Below, piece after piece: positions 35,712 through 43,979 of a DNA stretch of 57,383 nucleotides. Origin of the DNA: Saccharopolyspora shandongensis (GTDB taxonomy: Bacteria > Actinomycetota > Actinomycetes > Mycobacteriales > Pseudonocardiaceae); assembly GCF_900106995.1 (NCBI RefSeq), contig NZ_FNOK01000025.1:73903-131285 (forward strand), in the 5' to 3' direction. Made by a program: the position numbers and the translations under genes. Every line of letters begins with the position of its first letter. Position 1 is the stretch's first letter. The notes below the pieces were generated by a model that was not told the origin of the DNA, ran no database searches, and saw nothing but the letters and a program-made list of their open reading frames with translations.

Positions 35712-35894
35712 AGGTGACCTCCACGTTGCGAGTAGTGGGTTTTCGGGCATTCCGGTCGCATCCTGGCACCTCGATGGTCAGGTACTCGAACATTTGGGTT
35801 TAGGTAAAGGGAAGGTAAGGGACGAAAACGGCGCTTCGGGCGCCCGCGGCGGCCCGGCCGGAAGGTGCCCGGCCGGGCACCGCTCGTCTTGCTC

Positions 35895-35900
35895 TACCCT
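35895..35900 (+). promoter_or_regulatory. -10 hexamer of the DUF4229 gene
   Basis: TACCCT lies 7 bases before the GTG at 35908 without a Shine-Dalgarno, predicting a leaderless transcript for the DUF4229-cds1 pair. Confidence 0.45.
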
Positions 35901-35907
35901 GGATGAC

Positions 35908-36210
35908 GTGCAGGAACAGCAGAAAACCCCAACCTCGGGCCAGGGCGCGCAGTCGAACCTCACGCGCGACATCACGCTCTACACCCTTGCCAGGCTGGGA
36001 CTGGTGGCCGCAGTCACTGTGGTGCTGGTCCTAGTGCACGTTCCCGTGCTGGTCGCGCTCGCGGTGGCCGTCGTGGTGGCGATGCCGTTGTCGCTGCTCG
36101 TCTTCGGCGGCCTGCGTCGCAGGGTCGCCGCCGGGATGGCCGAACGCGGGGCGCGCCGCGCCGAACTGCGCGCCCAGTTGCGCGGCGAGCGAATCGCGGA
36201 CGTGCAGTGA
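35908..36210 (+). CDS. DUF4229-like two-helix membrane protein
   Basis: The 100-residue protein begins with a polar tail, then TLYTLARLGLVAAVTVVLVL and VLVALAVAVVVAMPLSLLVF as a helical hairpin, followed by LRRRVAAGMAERGARRAELR, a basic amphipathic helix. This layout and the LxxxARL start of helix 1 fit DUF4229. Function unknown. Its stop overlaps the next start by 4 bases. Confidence 0.75.
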   Translation: MQEQQKTPTSGQGAQSNLTRDITLYTLARLGLVAAVTVVLVLVHVPVLVALAVAVVVAMPLSLLVFGGLRRRVAAGMAERGARRAELRAQLRGERIADVQ

Positions 36211-37310
36211 TCGGCGGCTCCGACATCGACCGCTCCTGTGTCCGAACCCGCGGCTGGACCAGCGAGGCCGTGCGGATCATCGACGCCGACGCGAACCGCA
36301 GCGCGGACACCCACCTGCTGCGCTTTCCGCTGCCCGCGGAGTGGGGCATCGACCTCTACCTCAAGGACGAGTCAACACATCCGACTGGTTCGCTCAAGCA
36401 CCGGCTGGCCCGATCGCTGTTCCTGTACGCGATCTGCAACGGCTGGGTGACTGAAAACACACCGGTGATCGAGGCTTCGTCGGGCTCCACGGCGGTTTCC
36501 GAGGCCTACTTCGCGCGCCTGCTCGGGCTGCCGTTCATCGCGGTGATGCCCAGGTCCACCAGTCGCGAGAAGGTGTCGCTCATCGAGTGGCACGGCGGCC
36601 GCTGCCACTTCGTGGACGAGCCGGGCGCGATCTACGACGAGTCCCGCCGGCTGGCCGCCGAGCTCGACGGCCACTTCATGGACCAGTTCACGCACGCCGA
36701 GCGGGCCACCGACTGGCGCGGCAACAACAACATCGCCGAATCGATCTTCGAGCAGCTCGCGCTCGAACCGCACGCCGAGCCGGCGTGGGTGGTGGTCGGT
36801 GCGGGCACCGGCGGCACCAGCGCGACGATCGGGCGCTACCTGCGCTACCGCCGGCACAACACGAGGCTGGCCGTCGTGGATCCCGGGAACTCCGTGTTCT
36901 TCGACGCCTGGCGGGACGGCGACCCGAACCGCACCAGCGACTCCGGTTCGCTGATCGAGGGCATCGGACGGCCGCGGGTGGAGCCCTCGTTCGTCGGCGA
37001 GGCGATCGACCGGATGATCAAGGTGCCGGACGCGGCGTCGATCGCCACGATCCGCTGGGTCGAGAAGGTGCTCGGGCGGCGCGTGGGCGGCTCCACCGGA
37101 ACCAACCTGTGGGGCGTTTTCGTCCTGGTTTCGGAGCTGATCCAGCAGGGCCGCAGCGGCAGCATCGTGACGCTGCTCTGCGACGGCGGCGAGCGCTACA
37201 CGCACACCTACTACGACGACGACTGGGTCGCCGAGCGCGGGCTGGACCTGACCGCGCCGACCGCGGTGCTGGACCACTTCCACGCCACCGGGGAGTTCCG
37301 GGCAGACTGA
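36207..37310 (+). CDS. Cysteine synthase-like PLP enzyme, Cds1 (cysteine desulfhydrase) homologue
   Basis: The 367-residue fold-type II PLP enzyme has PTGSLKHRLARSLFLYA with the Schiff-base Lys near residue 57, EASSGSTAVSEAYFARLLG for the carboxylate, DWRGNNNIAESIF, GAGTGGTSATIGRYLRYR for the PLP phosphate, and GGSTGTNLWG. The sequence is very close to M. tuberculosis Cds1 (Rv3684), which releases H2S, pyruvate and ammonia from cysteine. A GTG start overlaps the membrane protein gene as GTGA, an unusual partner. Cysteine breakdown is my preferred reading; cysteine synthesis is less likely because the resemblance to CysK is weaker. Confidence 0.85.
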   Translation: MIGGSDIDRSCVRTRGWTSEAVRIIDADANRSADTHLLRFPLPAEWGIDLYLKDESTHPTGSLKHRLARSLFLYAICNGWVTENTPVIEASSGSTAVSEAYFARLLGLPFIAVMPRSTSREKVSLIEWHGGRCHFVDEPGAIYDESRRLAAELDGHFMDQFTHAERATDWRGNNNIAESIFEQLALEPHAEPAWVVVGAGTGGTSATIGRYLRYRRHNTRLAVVDPGNSVFFDAWRDGDPNRTSDSGSLIEGIGRPRVEPSFVGEAIDRMIKVPDAASIATIRWVEKVLGRRVGGSTGTNLWGVFVLVSELIQQGRSGSIVTLLCDGGERYTHTYYDDDWVAERGLDLTAPTAVLDHFHATGEFRAD

Positions 37311-37338
37311 ACGCGGGAGCCCGCGCAGGAAGGTTGGT

Positions 37339-37911
37339 GTGTCGGTGAGGCGTTGGGGTTGGCTGTCCGCGGTTGCGCTGCTCGGCGTGGTGGCCGGTTG
37401 CACGTCGGGAGAGCAGGCACCACCGACGGCCGCACCGTCGACGCCGACCACTTCGGCCGAGGAGTCCGCGACGGAATCCGCGAGCCCGTCGATCACCCGG
37501 AAAGTGCCGCCGGAACAGCAGAAACGGCTCGCCGATCTGCCCGCCGACCAACTCTGCGGCCTGGCCGAGCGGGAGGAGCTGAGCGCCCTGGCGTTTCCGG
37601 TGGAGCGCGGGGAGTTCCGGGAGATCGGCTTCGATCCGCCCGTGCGCGGCTGCACCTTCCAGGCCAGTTCGGGCGGGCGTTCCGTGCTGATCGGCGCCCA
37701 ACCTGAGGGCTTTGCCACGCTCGGCCGCGAAGAGGTCGAGCTGGGCTCCGTTCGCGGCACCCGGACCATGCGCGCTAGCGACTGCACCGTGTTCGCAGGT
37801 GTGGCGGGCGCGACGCTGCAGGTCTCGGTGACGGCCGGCGAAGCGAGCACCGACCAGTGCGAGAAGGCCGAACTCGTCGCGGAGTACGTGCTCCCAGCCG
37901 TAGTGGGGTGA
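37339..37911 (+). CDS. DUF3558-like lipoprotein
   Basis: The 190-residue protein has a lipoprotein signal (RRWGWLSAVALLGVVAGC, lipobox VVAGC), a Thr/Ser/Ala-rich linker, and a compact domain with two Cys pairs: DQLCGLAEREEL with VRGCTFQA, and ASDCTVFAG with STDQCEKAEL. That fits the actinobacterial DUF3558 family of cell-surface lipoproteins. Function unknown. GTG start, AGGAAGG about 5 bases upstream. Confidence 0.82.
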   Translation: MSVRRWGWLSAVALLGVVAGCTSGEQAPPTAAPSTPTTSAEESATESASPSITRKVPPEQQKRLADLPADQLCGLAEREELSALAFPVERGEFREIGFDPPVRGCTFQASSGGRSVLIGAQPEGFATLGREEVELGSVRGTRTMRASDCTVFAGVAGATLQVSVTAGEASTDQCEKAELVAEYVLPAVVG

Positions 37912-37947
37912 TCGGCCCCCGACAGCTTTGGCGGGCCTCTAGCTGGT

Positions 37948-38013
37948 GCTGATAAGCGAACGGCCTGTTCACCTCGTCTATCGAGGCGAACAGGCCGTTC
38001 GCTGCACATCAGC
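37948..38013. terminator. Bidirectional terminator between lipoprotein gene and menA
   Basis: AGCGAACGGCCTGTTC (37955-37970) pairs with GAACAGGCCGTTCGCT (37988-38003); CTCG/CGAG and outer GCTGAT/ATCAGC extend it to a very long stem between converging genes. Confidence 0.85.
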
Positions 38014-38048
38014 CGGTGCGGAAACGAGTTCCCGAGCGACCGTCCGCG

Positions 38049-38921
38049 TCAGCCGATGGCGACGGCGACGCCGGTGAGGATCGCCCACGCCAGCATGGCG
38101 AAGCCGGTGTCGCGCAGCGCGGGGATCAGGGCGCGTCCCTGGGATCCGCCTGCCACCGCGCGCAACGGCACGATGAGCAGTGGCAAGGCGAGGAAACCGA
38201 GCAGCGCCCAGGAGTTCCGCAGCCCGATCAGGACCGTGATCAGGAACGGGACGAGCGTCAGCGCGACGTAGAGCGTGCGGGTGTCGCGATCGCCGAGCAG
38301 CACCGCGAGGGTGCGCTTGCCGGTGACGCGGTCGGACGGGATGTCGCGGAGGTTGTTGGCCACCAGGACCGCGCTGGACAGCGATCCGATGCCCACCGCG
38401 GCGCCGATGCCGGAGCCCGAGATCGTGTCGGCCTGCACGTACATCGTGCCCAGCACCGCGACCAGGCCGAAGAAGATGAACACGGCGAGCTCGCCGAGAC
38501 CCGCGTAGCCGTAAGGGCGTTTGCCGCCGGTGTAGTACCAGGCCCCGGCGATGCAGAGCGCGCCGACGGCCAGCAGCCACCAATGTCCACTTAGGAAGAC
38601 GACGCCGAGTCCGGCGATCGCCGCGAGCCCGAAGCAGGTCCAGGCCGCCGCGCGCACCGCGGTCGGCTTCGCCGAACCCGAACCGACCAGGCGGAACGGG
38701 CCGACCCGGTCGTCATCGGTGCCGCGGATGCCGTCGGAGTAGTCGTTGGCGAAGTTGACCCCGATGATCAGCAGCATGGAGACGAGCAGCGCCAGGACCG
38801 CGGTCACGGGGTCGAACCCGTCGATCCCCGCCGCCGCGCCGGTGCCGGCGAGCACTGGTGCGATCGCATTCGGGAAAGTGCGGATGCGAGCGCCTTCGAT
38901 CCATTGAGCGACAGTCGCCAT
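38049..38921 (-). CDS. menA: 1,4-dihydroxy-2-naphthoate polyprenyltransferase
   Basis: The 290-residue UbiA-family protein has eight to nine helices and both Asp-rich motifs: NFANDYSDGIRGTDDDRVGP (about residues 55-75) and NNLRDIPSDRVTGKRTLAV. It attaches the isoprenoid tail to dihydroxynaphthoate in the membrane, giving demethylmenaquinone. The ATG at 38921 was taken; another in-frame ATG lies 9 bases upstream. It follows menE on the same strand 52 bases later. Confidence 0.95.
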   Translation of the reverse strand: MATVAQWIEGARIRTFPNAIAPVLAGTGAAAGIDGFDPVTAVLALLVSMLLIIGVNFANDYSDGIRGTDDDRVGPFRLVGSGSAKPTAVRAAAWTCFGLAAIAGLGVVFLSGHWWLLAVGALCIAGAWYYTGGKRPYGYAGLGELAVFIFFGLVAVLGTMYVQADTISGSGIGAAVGIGSLSSAVLVANNLRDIPSDRVTGKRTLAVLLGDRDTRTLYVALTLVPFLITVLIGLRNSWALLGFLALPLLIVPLRAVAGGSQGRALIPALRDTGFAMLAWAILTGVAVAIG

Positions 38922-38973
38922 GTGAGCCATCTTCGCGCACTCGCGAGGACCGTCGGTGAGAGCCTCCCCGGAT

Positions 38974-40164
38974 TCAGGAAACGAGCAGTGCTGCCAACGC
39001 GCGCCGATCCGGCTTCCCAGGCCCGCGCAGCGGCAACTCCGGGAGGAAGGCGATGCGCTTCGGCGCGGCTGCCGAGCCGAGCCGCTCGCGCACCGTGGCC
39101 CGGAGCGCGTCCTCGGCCGGCGGGGCAGCCGGATCCGCGGGCACGACTGCGGCGACCACCGCCTCGCCCCATTCCTGGTCGGGCACGCCGAGCACGCACG
39201 CCTCGCGGACTCCCGGCTGTTCCGCGAGAACCCGCTCGACCGGCAGCGGCGCCACATTGACCCCGCCGCTGATGATCATGTCGTCGGCGCGGCCCAGGAC
39301 CTCCAGCCGGTCGTCCTGCCACCGGCCCAGGTCGCCGGTGCGGAACCAGCCGGCGGCGAACGCCGGTGCATCGGGCTGATGCCGATATCCCCTGGCCAGC
39401 ATCGGTCCGGCCAGCAGGATCGGCCCGGTCTCCCCGTCGACGTCGACCTTCGCGACGTCCAGCGGTCGTCCGTCGTAGACGCAACCGCCAGAGGTCTCGC
39501 TCATCCCGTACGTCGTGGTGACCCGCACGCCGGAGTCCTGGGCCCGGCGAAGCAAGGCCGGTGGCGTGGCCGCGCCGCCGAGCAGCACCGCGTCGAATTC
39601 CCGCAGCGTGGCAAGGCCATCGCCGCCCGCGTCGAGCAGCCGGGCCAGCTGCGTTGGCACCAGGGCCGTGTAGTGCGGGCCGTCCGCGGCGAGCACCTGC
39701 CGGGCCGCCGCCGCGAACCCGTCGGGGCGGAACCCGGCAGAGGTGTCGACGGCGTGCGGGCTGGTGCCCGCCAGCAGCGCCCGCACCAGGACCTGGATGC
39801 CCGCGATGTGGTGAGTGGGCATCGCCAGCAGCCAGTGGCCGGGGCCGCCGAGGCGGCGGTGGGTGGCTTCGGCGGAAGCGCGCAGCGCCGACGCCGGGAG
39901 CAGCACGCCCTTCGGGGCGCCGGTGGATCCGGAGGTGGCTATGACCAGCGCAGTCGGGTCGTCGGGGTGGTCCTCGGCGGCGGTCAGCGGCGTGCCGTCG
40001 GCGAGGGCGGCGACGAGTCGGCGGGACTCCGCCGCATCCCCGGCGGCGACCGGCAGCAGCGCCGGCCCGTCGCCGTGCAGTGCCCGCGTCAGCGCAGGTA
40101 GCACGGCCAATGCCCCGGATCCGGGTGGCACGGGAAGCGGCTGCAGGTCGCGGGCGTTCGGCAT
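38974..40164 (-). CDS. menE: o-Succinylbenzoate--CoA ligase
   Basis: The 396-residue ANL enzyme is compact, as MenE is. It has IATSGSTGAPKGVLLPASAL (P-loop), TTYGMSETSGGCVYDG, GWFRTGDLGRWQDD, GRADDMIISGGVNVAP (hinge) and GPGKPDRRAL with the catalytic Lys. It activates o-succinylbenzoate for ring closure by MenB, encoded next upstream. The ATG of MPNARDL was chosen; a start 21 bases earlier is possible. Confidence 0.93.
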   Translation of the reverse strand: MPNARDLQPLPVPPGSGALAVLPALTRALHGDGPALLPVAAGDAAESRRLVAALADGTPLTAAEDHPDDPTALVIATSGSTGAPKGVLLPASALRASAEATHRRLGGPGHWLLAMPTHHIAGIQVLVRALLAGTSPHAVDTSAGFRPDGFAAAARQVLAADGPHYTALVPTQLARLLDAGGDGLATLREFDAVLLGGAATPPALLRRAQDSGVRVTTTYGMSETSGGCVYDGRPLDVAKVDVDGETGPILLAGPMLARGYRHQPDAPAFAAGWFRTGDLGRWQDDRLEVLGRADDMIISGGVNVAPLPVERVLAEQPGVREACVLGVPDQEWGEAVVAAVVPADPAAPPAEDALRATVRERLGSAAAPKRIAFLPELPLRGPGKPDRRALAALLVS

Positions 40165-40444
40165 CCGCCCATTGTCGGGGAGCACCGGCCTCGGGGACCG
40201 CGCGGCTGCGACGAGAATTTCGACACTCGATCACCTGTTCTAGCGATCAAGTGTTCGAATTCTCGGCCGATGAAATTGGTACGCGCTTGGAAGGAGTCGA
40301 GAAATGATGGTTCTGATCGTGCTGATGTGCCCGGCCGACCTGCTGGTGGACCTCTTCGGCGGGTGGCCTGCGGGAGATGGTGGGCGAGACCGGTTCCGCG
40401 CCGGAGCAAGCGGTGCGGGCCCTCCCGGAACCGGCCCCGACGGC
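40165..40444. other. menE-menB gap with imperfect dyad and an orphan ribosome binding site
   Basis: An imperfect inverted repeat covers 40209-40265 (GAGAATTTCGACACTCGATC against GATCAAGTGTTCGAATTCTC, 16 of 20 pairs). On the plus strand, GGAAGGAGTCGAGAA then ATG at 40304 looks like a real translation start and opens MMVLIVLMCPADLLVDLFGG. Read on, this frame runs antisense into menB. A second frame gives VGETGSAPEQAVRALPEP. It may be a decayed small gene. I cannot assign a product. Confidence 0.35.
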
Positions 40445-41368
40445 TCAGAAGTACCAGGGGAAGGCGGACCAGTCCGGGGTCCGCTTCTGCAGGAACGAGT
40501 CGCGCCCTTCGACGGCCTCGTCGGTCATGTAGGCGAGGCGGGTGGTCTCGCCGGCGAACAGCTGCTGGCCGACCAGCCCGTCGTCGATGGCGTTGAACGC
40601 GTACTTGAGCATGCGCTGCGCGGTCGGGGACTTGCCGTTGATCTCGCGGGACCACTGCAGCGCGGTCGCCTCCAGCTCGTCGTGCGGGACGACTGCGTTG
40701 ACCATGCCCATCTGGTGCGCCTGCTCGGCCGTGTAGGGCCGCCCGAGGAAGAAGATCTCGCGGGCGAACTTCTGGCCGACCTGACGGGCGAGGTAGGCGG
40801 AGCCGAAGCCACCGTCGAAGCTGCCGACGTCGGCGTCGGTCTGCTTGAAGCGAGCGTGCTCGGCGCTGGCGAGCGTGAGATCGCACACGACGTGCAGACT
40901 GTGCCCGCCACCTGCGGCCCAACCCGGCACGACCGCGATGACGATCTTCGGCATGAACCGGATCAGCCGCTGCACTTCGAGGATGTGCAGCCGTCCGGCG
41001 CGGGCCGGGTCGACGGTGTCGGAAGTCTCGCCGTCGGCGTACTGGTATCCGGAACGGCCGCGGATCCGCTGATCACCGCCGGAGCAGAAGGCCCAGCCGC
41101 CGTCCTTGGCGGACGGGCCGTTGCCGGTGATCAGCACGCAGCCGACGTCGCTGGTCATGCGCGCGTGGTCCAGGGCGCGGTACAGCTCGTCGACGGTGTG
41201 CGGGCGGAAGGCGTTTCGGACGTCCGGGCGGTCGAAGGCGATGCGCACGGTGCCTTTCCCGGGGCCGTCTTCGACGCAGCGGTGATACGTGATGTCGGTG
41301 AAGTCGAAGCCTGCCACGGGCTCCCACAAAGCCGGATCGAACAGCTCAGAGACACGGGGATTCTGCAC
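40445..41368 (-). CDS. menB: 1,4-dihydroxy-2-naphthoyl-CoA synthase
   Basis: The 307-residue crotonase-fold enzyme carries AFCSGGDQRIRG (oxyanion hole), VVPGWAAGGGHSLHVVCDLT, and DADVGSFDGGFGSAYLARQV with the Asp and Ser-containing motif typical of MenB, ending WSAFPWYF. It cyclises o-succinylbenzoyl-CoA. The GTG lies 7 bases after TATTGT (complement of 41376-41381) with no Shine-Dalgarno, so the transcript is probably leaderless. Confidence 0.95.
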   Translation of the reverse strand: MQNPRVSELFDPALWEPVAGFDFTDITYHRCVEDGPGKGTVRIAFDRPDVRNAFRPHTVDELYRALDHARMTSDVGCVLITGNGPSAKDGGWAFCSGGDQRIRGRSGYQYADGETSDTVDPARAGRLHILEVQRLIRFMPKIVIAVVPGWAAGGGHSLHVVCDLTLASAEHARFKQTDADVGSFDGGFGSAYLARQVGQKFAREIFFLGRPYTAEQAHQMGMVNAVVPHDELEATALQWSREINGKSPTAQRMLKYAFNAIDDGLVGQQLFAGETTRLAYMTDEAVEGRDSFLQKRTPDWSAFPWYF

Positions 41369-41502
41369 ACCTGGGACAATAGGCGCAGCAGGCGTTCGGC
41401 GCGGGGGCCTCCCCGCAGCCGCCCGGCGCTTGCGCGAACGAGGGCGAGAGGGACCATGGCCCCCTCGGCTGGAGTTCGCAAGCGATGTTCAGAGGTGATC
41501 GG

Positions 41503-43173
41503 TTGAATCCGTCCACGGCCCAGGCTGAGGTCATCGTCGACGAGCTCGTCCGCAACGGGGTGCGGCAGGTGGTGCTCTCCCCGGGGTCCCGCAACGCACC
41601 TCTGTCTTACGCACTGTACCGAGCCGCGCACGCAGGGCGGTTACGACTGCACGTTCGCATCGACGAGCGCAGCGCGGGTTTTCTCGCGTTAGGACTGGCG
41701 TCGCGGACGCAGTCGCCGGTCGTGGTGGTCTGCACTTCCGGTACCGCGGCGACGAATCTGCATCCGGCGGTCAGTGAGGCGTACCACTCGGGCGTCCCAC
41801 TGATCGTGCTGACCGCGGACCGGCCGCCGGAGCTGCGCGCGGCTGGTGCCAACCAGACCATCGATCAGCACCGGCTGTTCGGCGCCGAGGTCCGCATGTT
41901 CGACGAGCTCGCGGTCGCCGAGAGCCGACCGGGGCAGAACGCGTACTGGCGAAGCCAGATGTGCCGGGCCTGGCACGCCGCGGCCGGCGGCAAGCGAGGC
42001 GGCCCGGTGCACCTGAACATCCCGTTCCGGGAGCCATTGGTGCCGGACGGGGACGACCAGTGGTGCGAGTCGCTGGCCGGCCGCCCGGACGATGCACGGT
42101 GGACGGAGGTCTCCCAGCGAGGTCAGGCACCGAGCGAACTGTCCCGGGTGCGTGCTCGGCGCGGACTCGTGCTCGTCGCCGACTGGGGTGCCGAGAAAGC
42201 CGGCGAGTGGGGCGATCGGTACGGCTGGCCGGTGTTGGCGGAATCCGGTGGCGTGGGTGTCGGTGGCTCGGCGGCGATCAGCACCGGGATGTGGCTGCTG
42301 AACCTGCCCGAGTTCATGCAGGAGCACCGTCCCGAGCAGGTGCTTTGCGTCGGTCGCCCGACTGTTTTCCGGCAGGTCCAGCGATTGCTGGCGGACACCG
42401 ACGTGGAGGTGCTGCTCGCGCACGGCGGGGTGGACTGGGCGGCTCCGGCGCACAACCTGCGGGAGGTTGCGGAGACTTTCGGCGCCGCTCCGGGAGATGC
42501 CGATCCCGAGTGGCTCACCGCGTGGCAGCACGCCGACCAGAAGGCGTCCGAGGCTCTGCACGCCGCGCTCGACCTGGAGCGCTGGCCGAGTGGAGCCGCG
42601 GTGGCGCGCGAGGTCGTCGATGCGTTGCCGGAACAGGCCCTGTTGGTCCTGGGGTCGTCGAACCCGAGTCGTGATGTCGCGTTGGCCGCGCGCCAACGAT
42701 CCGATGTGGTCGTGCACCAGAACCGGGGCGTGGCCGGCATCGACGGCACGGTGTCGACCGCGATCGGCGCCGCGGTCGCGCACGGCCAACCCGCCTACGC
42801 GCTTCTGGGCGACCTGACTTTCCTGCACGACAGCAACGGATTGATGCTGGGGCCGTACGAACAGCGGCCGGACTTGACGATCGTCGTGCTCAACGACGAC
42901 GGCGGCGGCATCTTCGCCTTGCTGGAACAGGGAAGTCCCGAGCACCGGGAGGCCTTCGAGCGGGTCTTCGCCACGCCACACGGAACCGACATCGGCAAGC
43001 TCTGCGCGGCGCACGGGGTCGACCACGTGTTGGTGCGCGAGCGATCCGAGCTCACCGCTGCCCTGCAGCGGCGACCGGGTCTGCGCGTCGTCGAGGTGCG
43101 GGCGGATCGCACGGCGCTGCGTTCGGTGCACCAGCGCTTGCTGGCCGCAGTTCGCACGGCGCTTCTCGGCTGA
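41503..43173 (+). CDS. menD: SEPHCHC synthase
   Basis: The 556-residue TPP enzyme (2-succinyl-5-enolpyruvyl-6-hydroxy-3-cyclohexene-1-carboxylate synthase) has VVLSPGSRNAPLSYAL, VRIDERSAGFLALGLA with the catalytic Glu, VVVVCTSGTAATNL, and NDDGGGIFALLEQ for TPP/Mg. It adds succinic semialdehyde from 2-oxoglutarate to isochorismate. A TTG start giving MNPSTAQ was chosen because AGAGGTGA lies 5 bases upstream and other MenD proteins begin this way; the frame also has an ATG at 41485. Confidence 0.95.
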   Translation: MNPSTAQAEVIVDELVRNGVRQVVLSPGSRNAPLSYALYRAAHAGRLRLHVRIDERSAGFLALGLASRTQSPVVVVCTSGTAATNLHPAVSEAYHSGVPLIVLTADRPPELRAAGANQTIDQHRLFGAEVRMFDELAVAESRPGQNAYWRSQMCRAWHAAAGGKRGGPVHLNIPFREPLVPDGDDQWCESLAGRPDDARWTEVSQRGQAPSELSRVRARRGLVLVADWGAEKAGEWGDRYGWPVLAESGGVGVGGSAAISTGMWLLNLPEFMQEHRPEQVLCVGRPTVFRQVQRLLADTDVEVLLAHGGVDWAAPAHNLREVAETFGAAPGDADPEWLTAWQHADQKASEALHAALDLERWPSGAAVAREVVDALPEQALLVLGSSNPSRDVALAARQRSDVVVHQNRGVAGIDGTVSTAIGAAVAHGQPAYALLGDLTFLHDSNGLMLGPYEQRPDLTIVVLNDDGGGIFALLEQGSPEHREAFERVFATPHGTDIGKLCAAHGVDHVLVRERSELTAALQRRPGLRVVEVRADRTALRSVHQRLLAAVRTALLG

Positions 43174-43174
43174 C

Positions 43175-43195
43175 GGCTGGGCTCGTCGCCCAGCC
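43175..43195 (+). terminator. Terminator after menD
   Basis: GGCTGGGC and GCCCAGCC form an 8-bp perfect stem around TCGTC, directly after the menD stop. Confidence 0.65.
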
Positions 43196-43214
43196 TGCGG
43201 GCTACCGTGCTCGG

Positions 43215-43572
43215 GTGGCTGGCGGCGATCTCTTGGGGCTCCGGCAACGACGCTGGCCGCTGTGCCCTCCGCTGGCCGACGGGTTGAAGCACGCCTATCG
43301 GGATCGGTGGGTCCGGTTCCACAGCTTGCCGGGGTCGAAGCGCTATCCGGACACCGCCGACGAGTACACGACCTTGCTCGACCGGCAACACGATCCTGGA
43401 CGAGTTGTTCACCGGTCAGGAGGTCTACCTCATCACGTGTGACTGGTCAGATAGCCCGGAGCCGGGTGCACGGCCCGACGAGCACGCGCGGCTGCAGCCC
43501 GGCGCCTGCCATTGGACCTCCGTGCGCGCGCTGGCTTTCCAGCCATCCCGAGGGTTTCTGAGCTCGTCGTGA
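43215..43572 (+). pseudogene. Frameshifted DUF3885-like gene
   Basis: Frame 1 from the GTG at 43215 encodes CPPLADGLKHAYRDRWVRFH, SLPGSKRYPDTADEYTTLLD and R, which is the start of DUF3885-type proteins. The same protein continues in the next frame from 43387: NTILDELFTGQEVYLITCDW, SDSPEPGAR, to a stop at 43570-43572. The switch happens around 43386 in CGGCAACACG, fitting loss of two bases from CGGCACAACACG. The later part of the family is also missing. A TACCGT 6 bases before the GTG looks like a surviving leaderless promoter. Sequencing error could explain the shift but not the missing end. Confidence 0.65.
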
Positions 43573-43979
43573 ATCGTCCGTGTCCGCGCGACACAACGTG
43601 AACCTGCGGTGGTCGGTTGCGTGTTCGGGTCCTGCGGCATCGCCGTCCCAAGACGGAAGGCCTGCGCAACTTCCTGGGTGCCTAGTACGGCCGATCCGGC
43701 TGCGCACCGTTGTTCTCACCGCTCGGGACACGTTCTGTCCTGCAGTCGGGGCGATCGGCGTCACACGGTCGTCCGATGCGACCGGGGCGACCGGTGTCGC
43801 TCGAAAGGTGGGTATTTATCCGCAGATCGGGGCGGCCGGTCGGCCGCCGCCGGTGCTCCCGCCACTTGCTTTCGCGGATTTTCGCTGCACGGTGGGAAAA
43901 ACCTGTGATCCGAAAACATGCCTGGTCGATGGGAGTCTCCTTACTCTCCTAGCGACCATGATGTTCGAGGAGGTGGCAG
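43573..43979. other. Gap before the M1 peptidase, with gene debris
   Basis: No convincing gene is seen. A short open frame ends RHRRPKTEGLRNFLGA at 43684 and may be a gene remnant. GGCGGCCG/CGGCCGCC near 43836 makes a small hairpin. The last 60 bases are less GC-rich and probably hold the peptidase promoter. Confidence 0.4.

Noticed and set aside
40205..40265. Possible tRNA because of GTTCGAATTC near 40252
   Set aside because: Only a T-loop-like string and one stem are present; no D-arm, anticodon arm or acceptor stem of the right length can be drawn.
40304..41506. Long plus-strand reading frame across menB
   Set aside because: It is antisense to a well-conserved menB and its composition (His/Val/Arg-rich) is typical of a shadow frame. 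Only its first part is noted as a finding.
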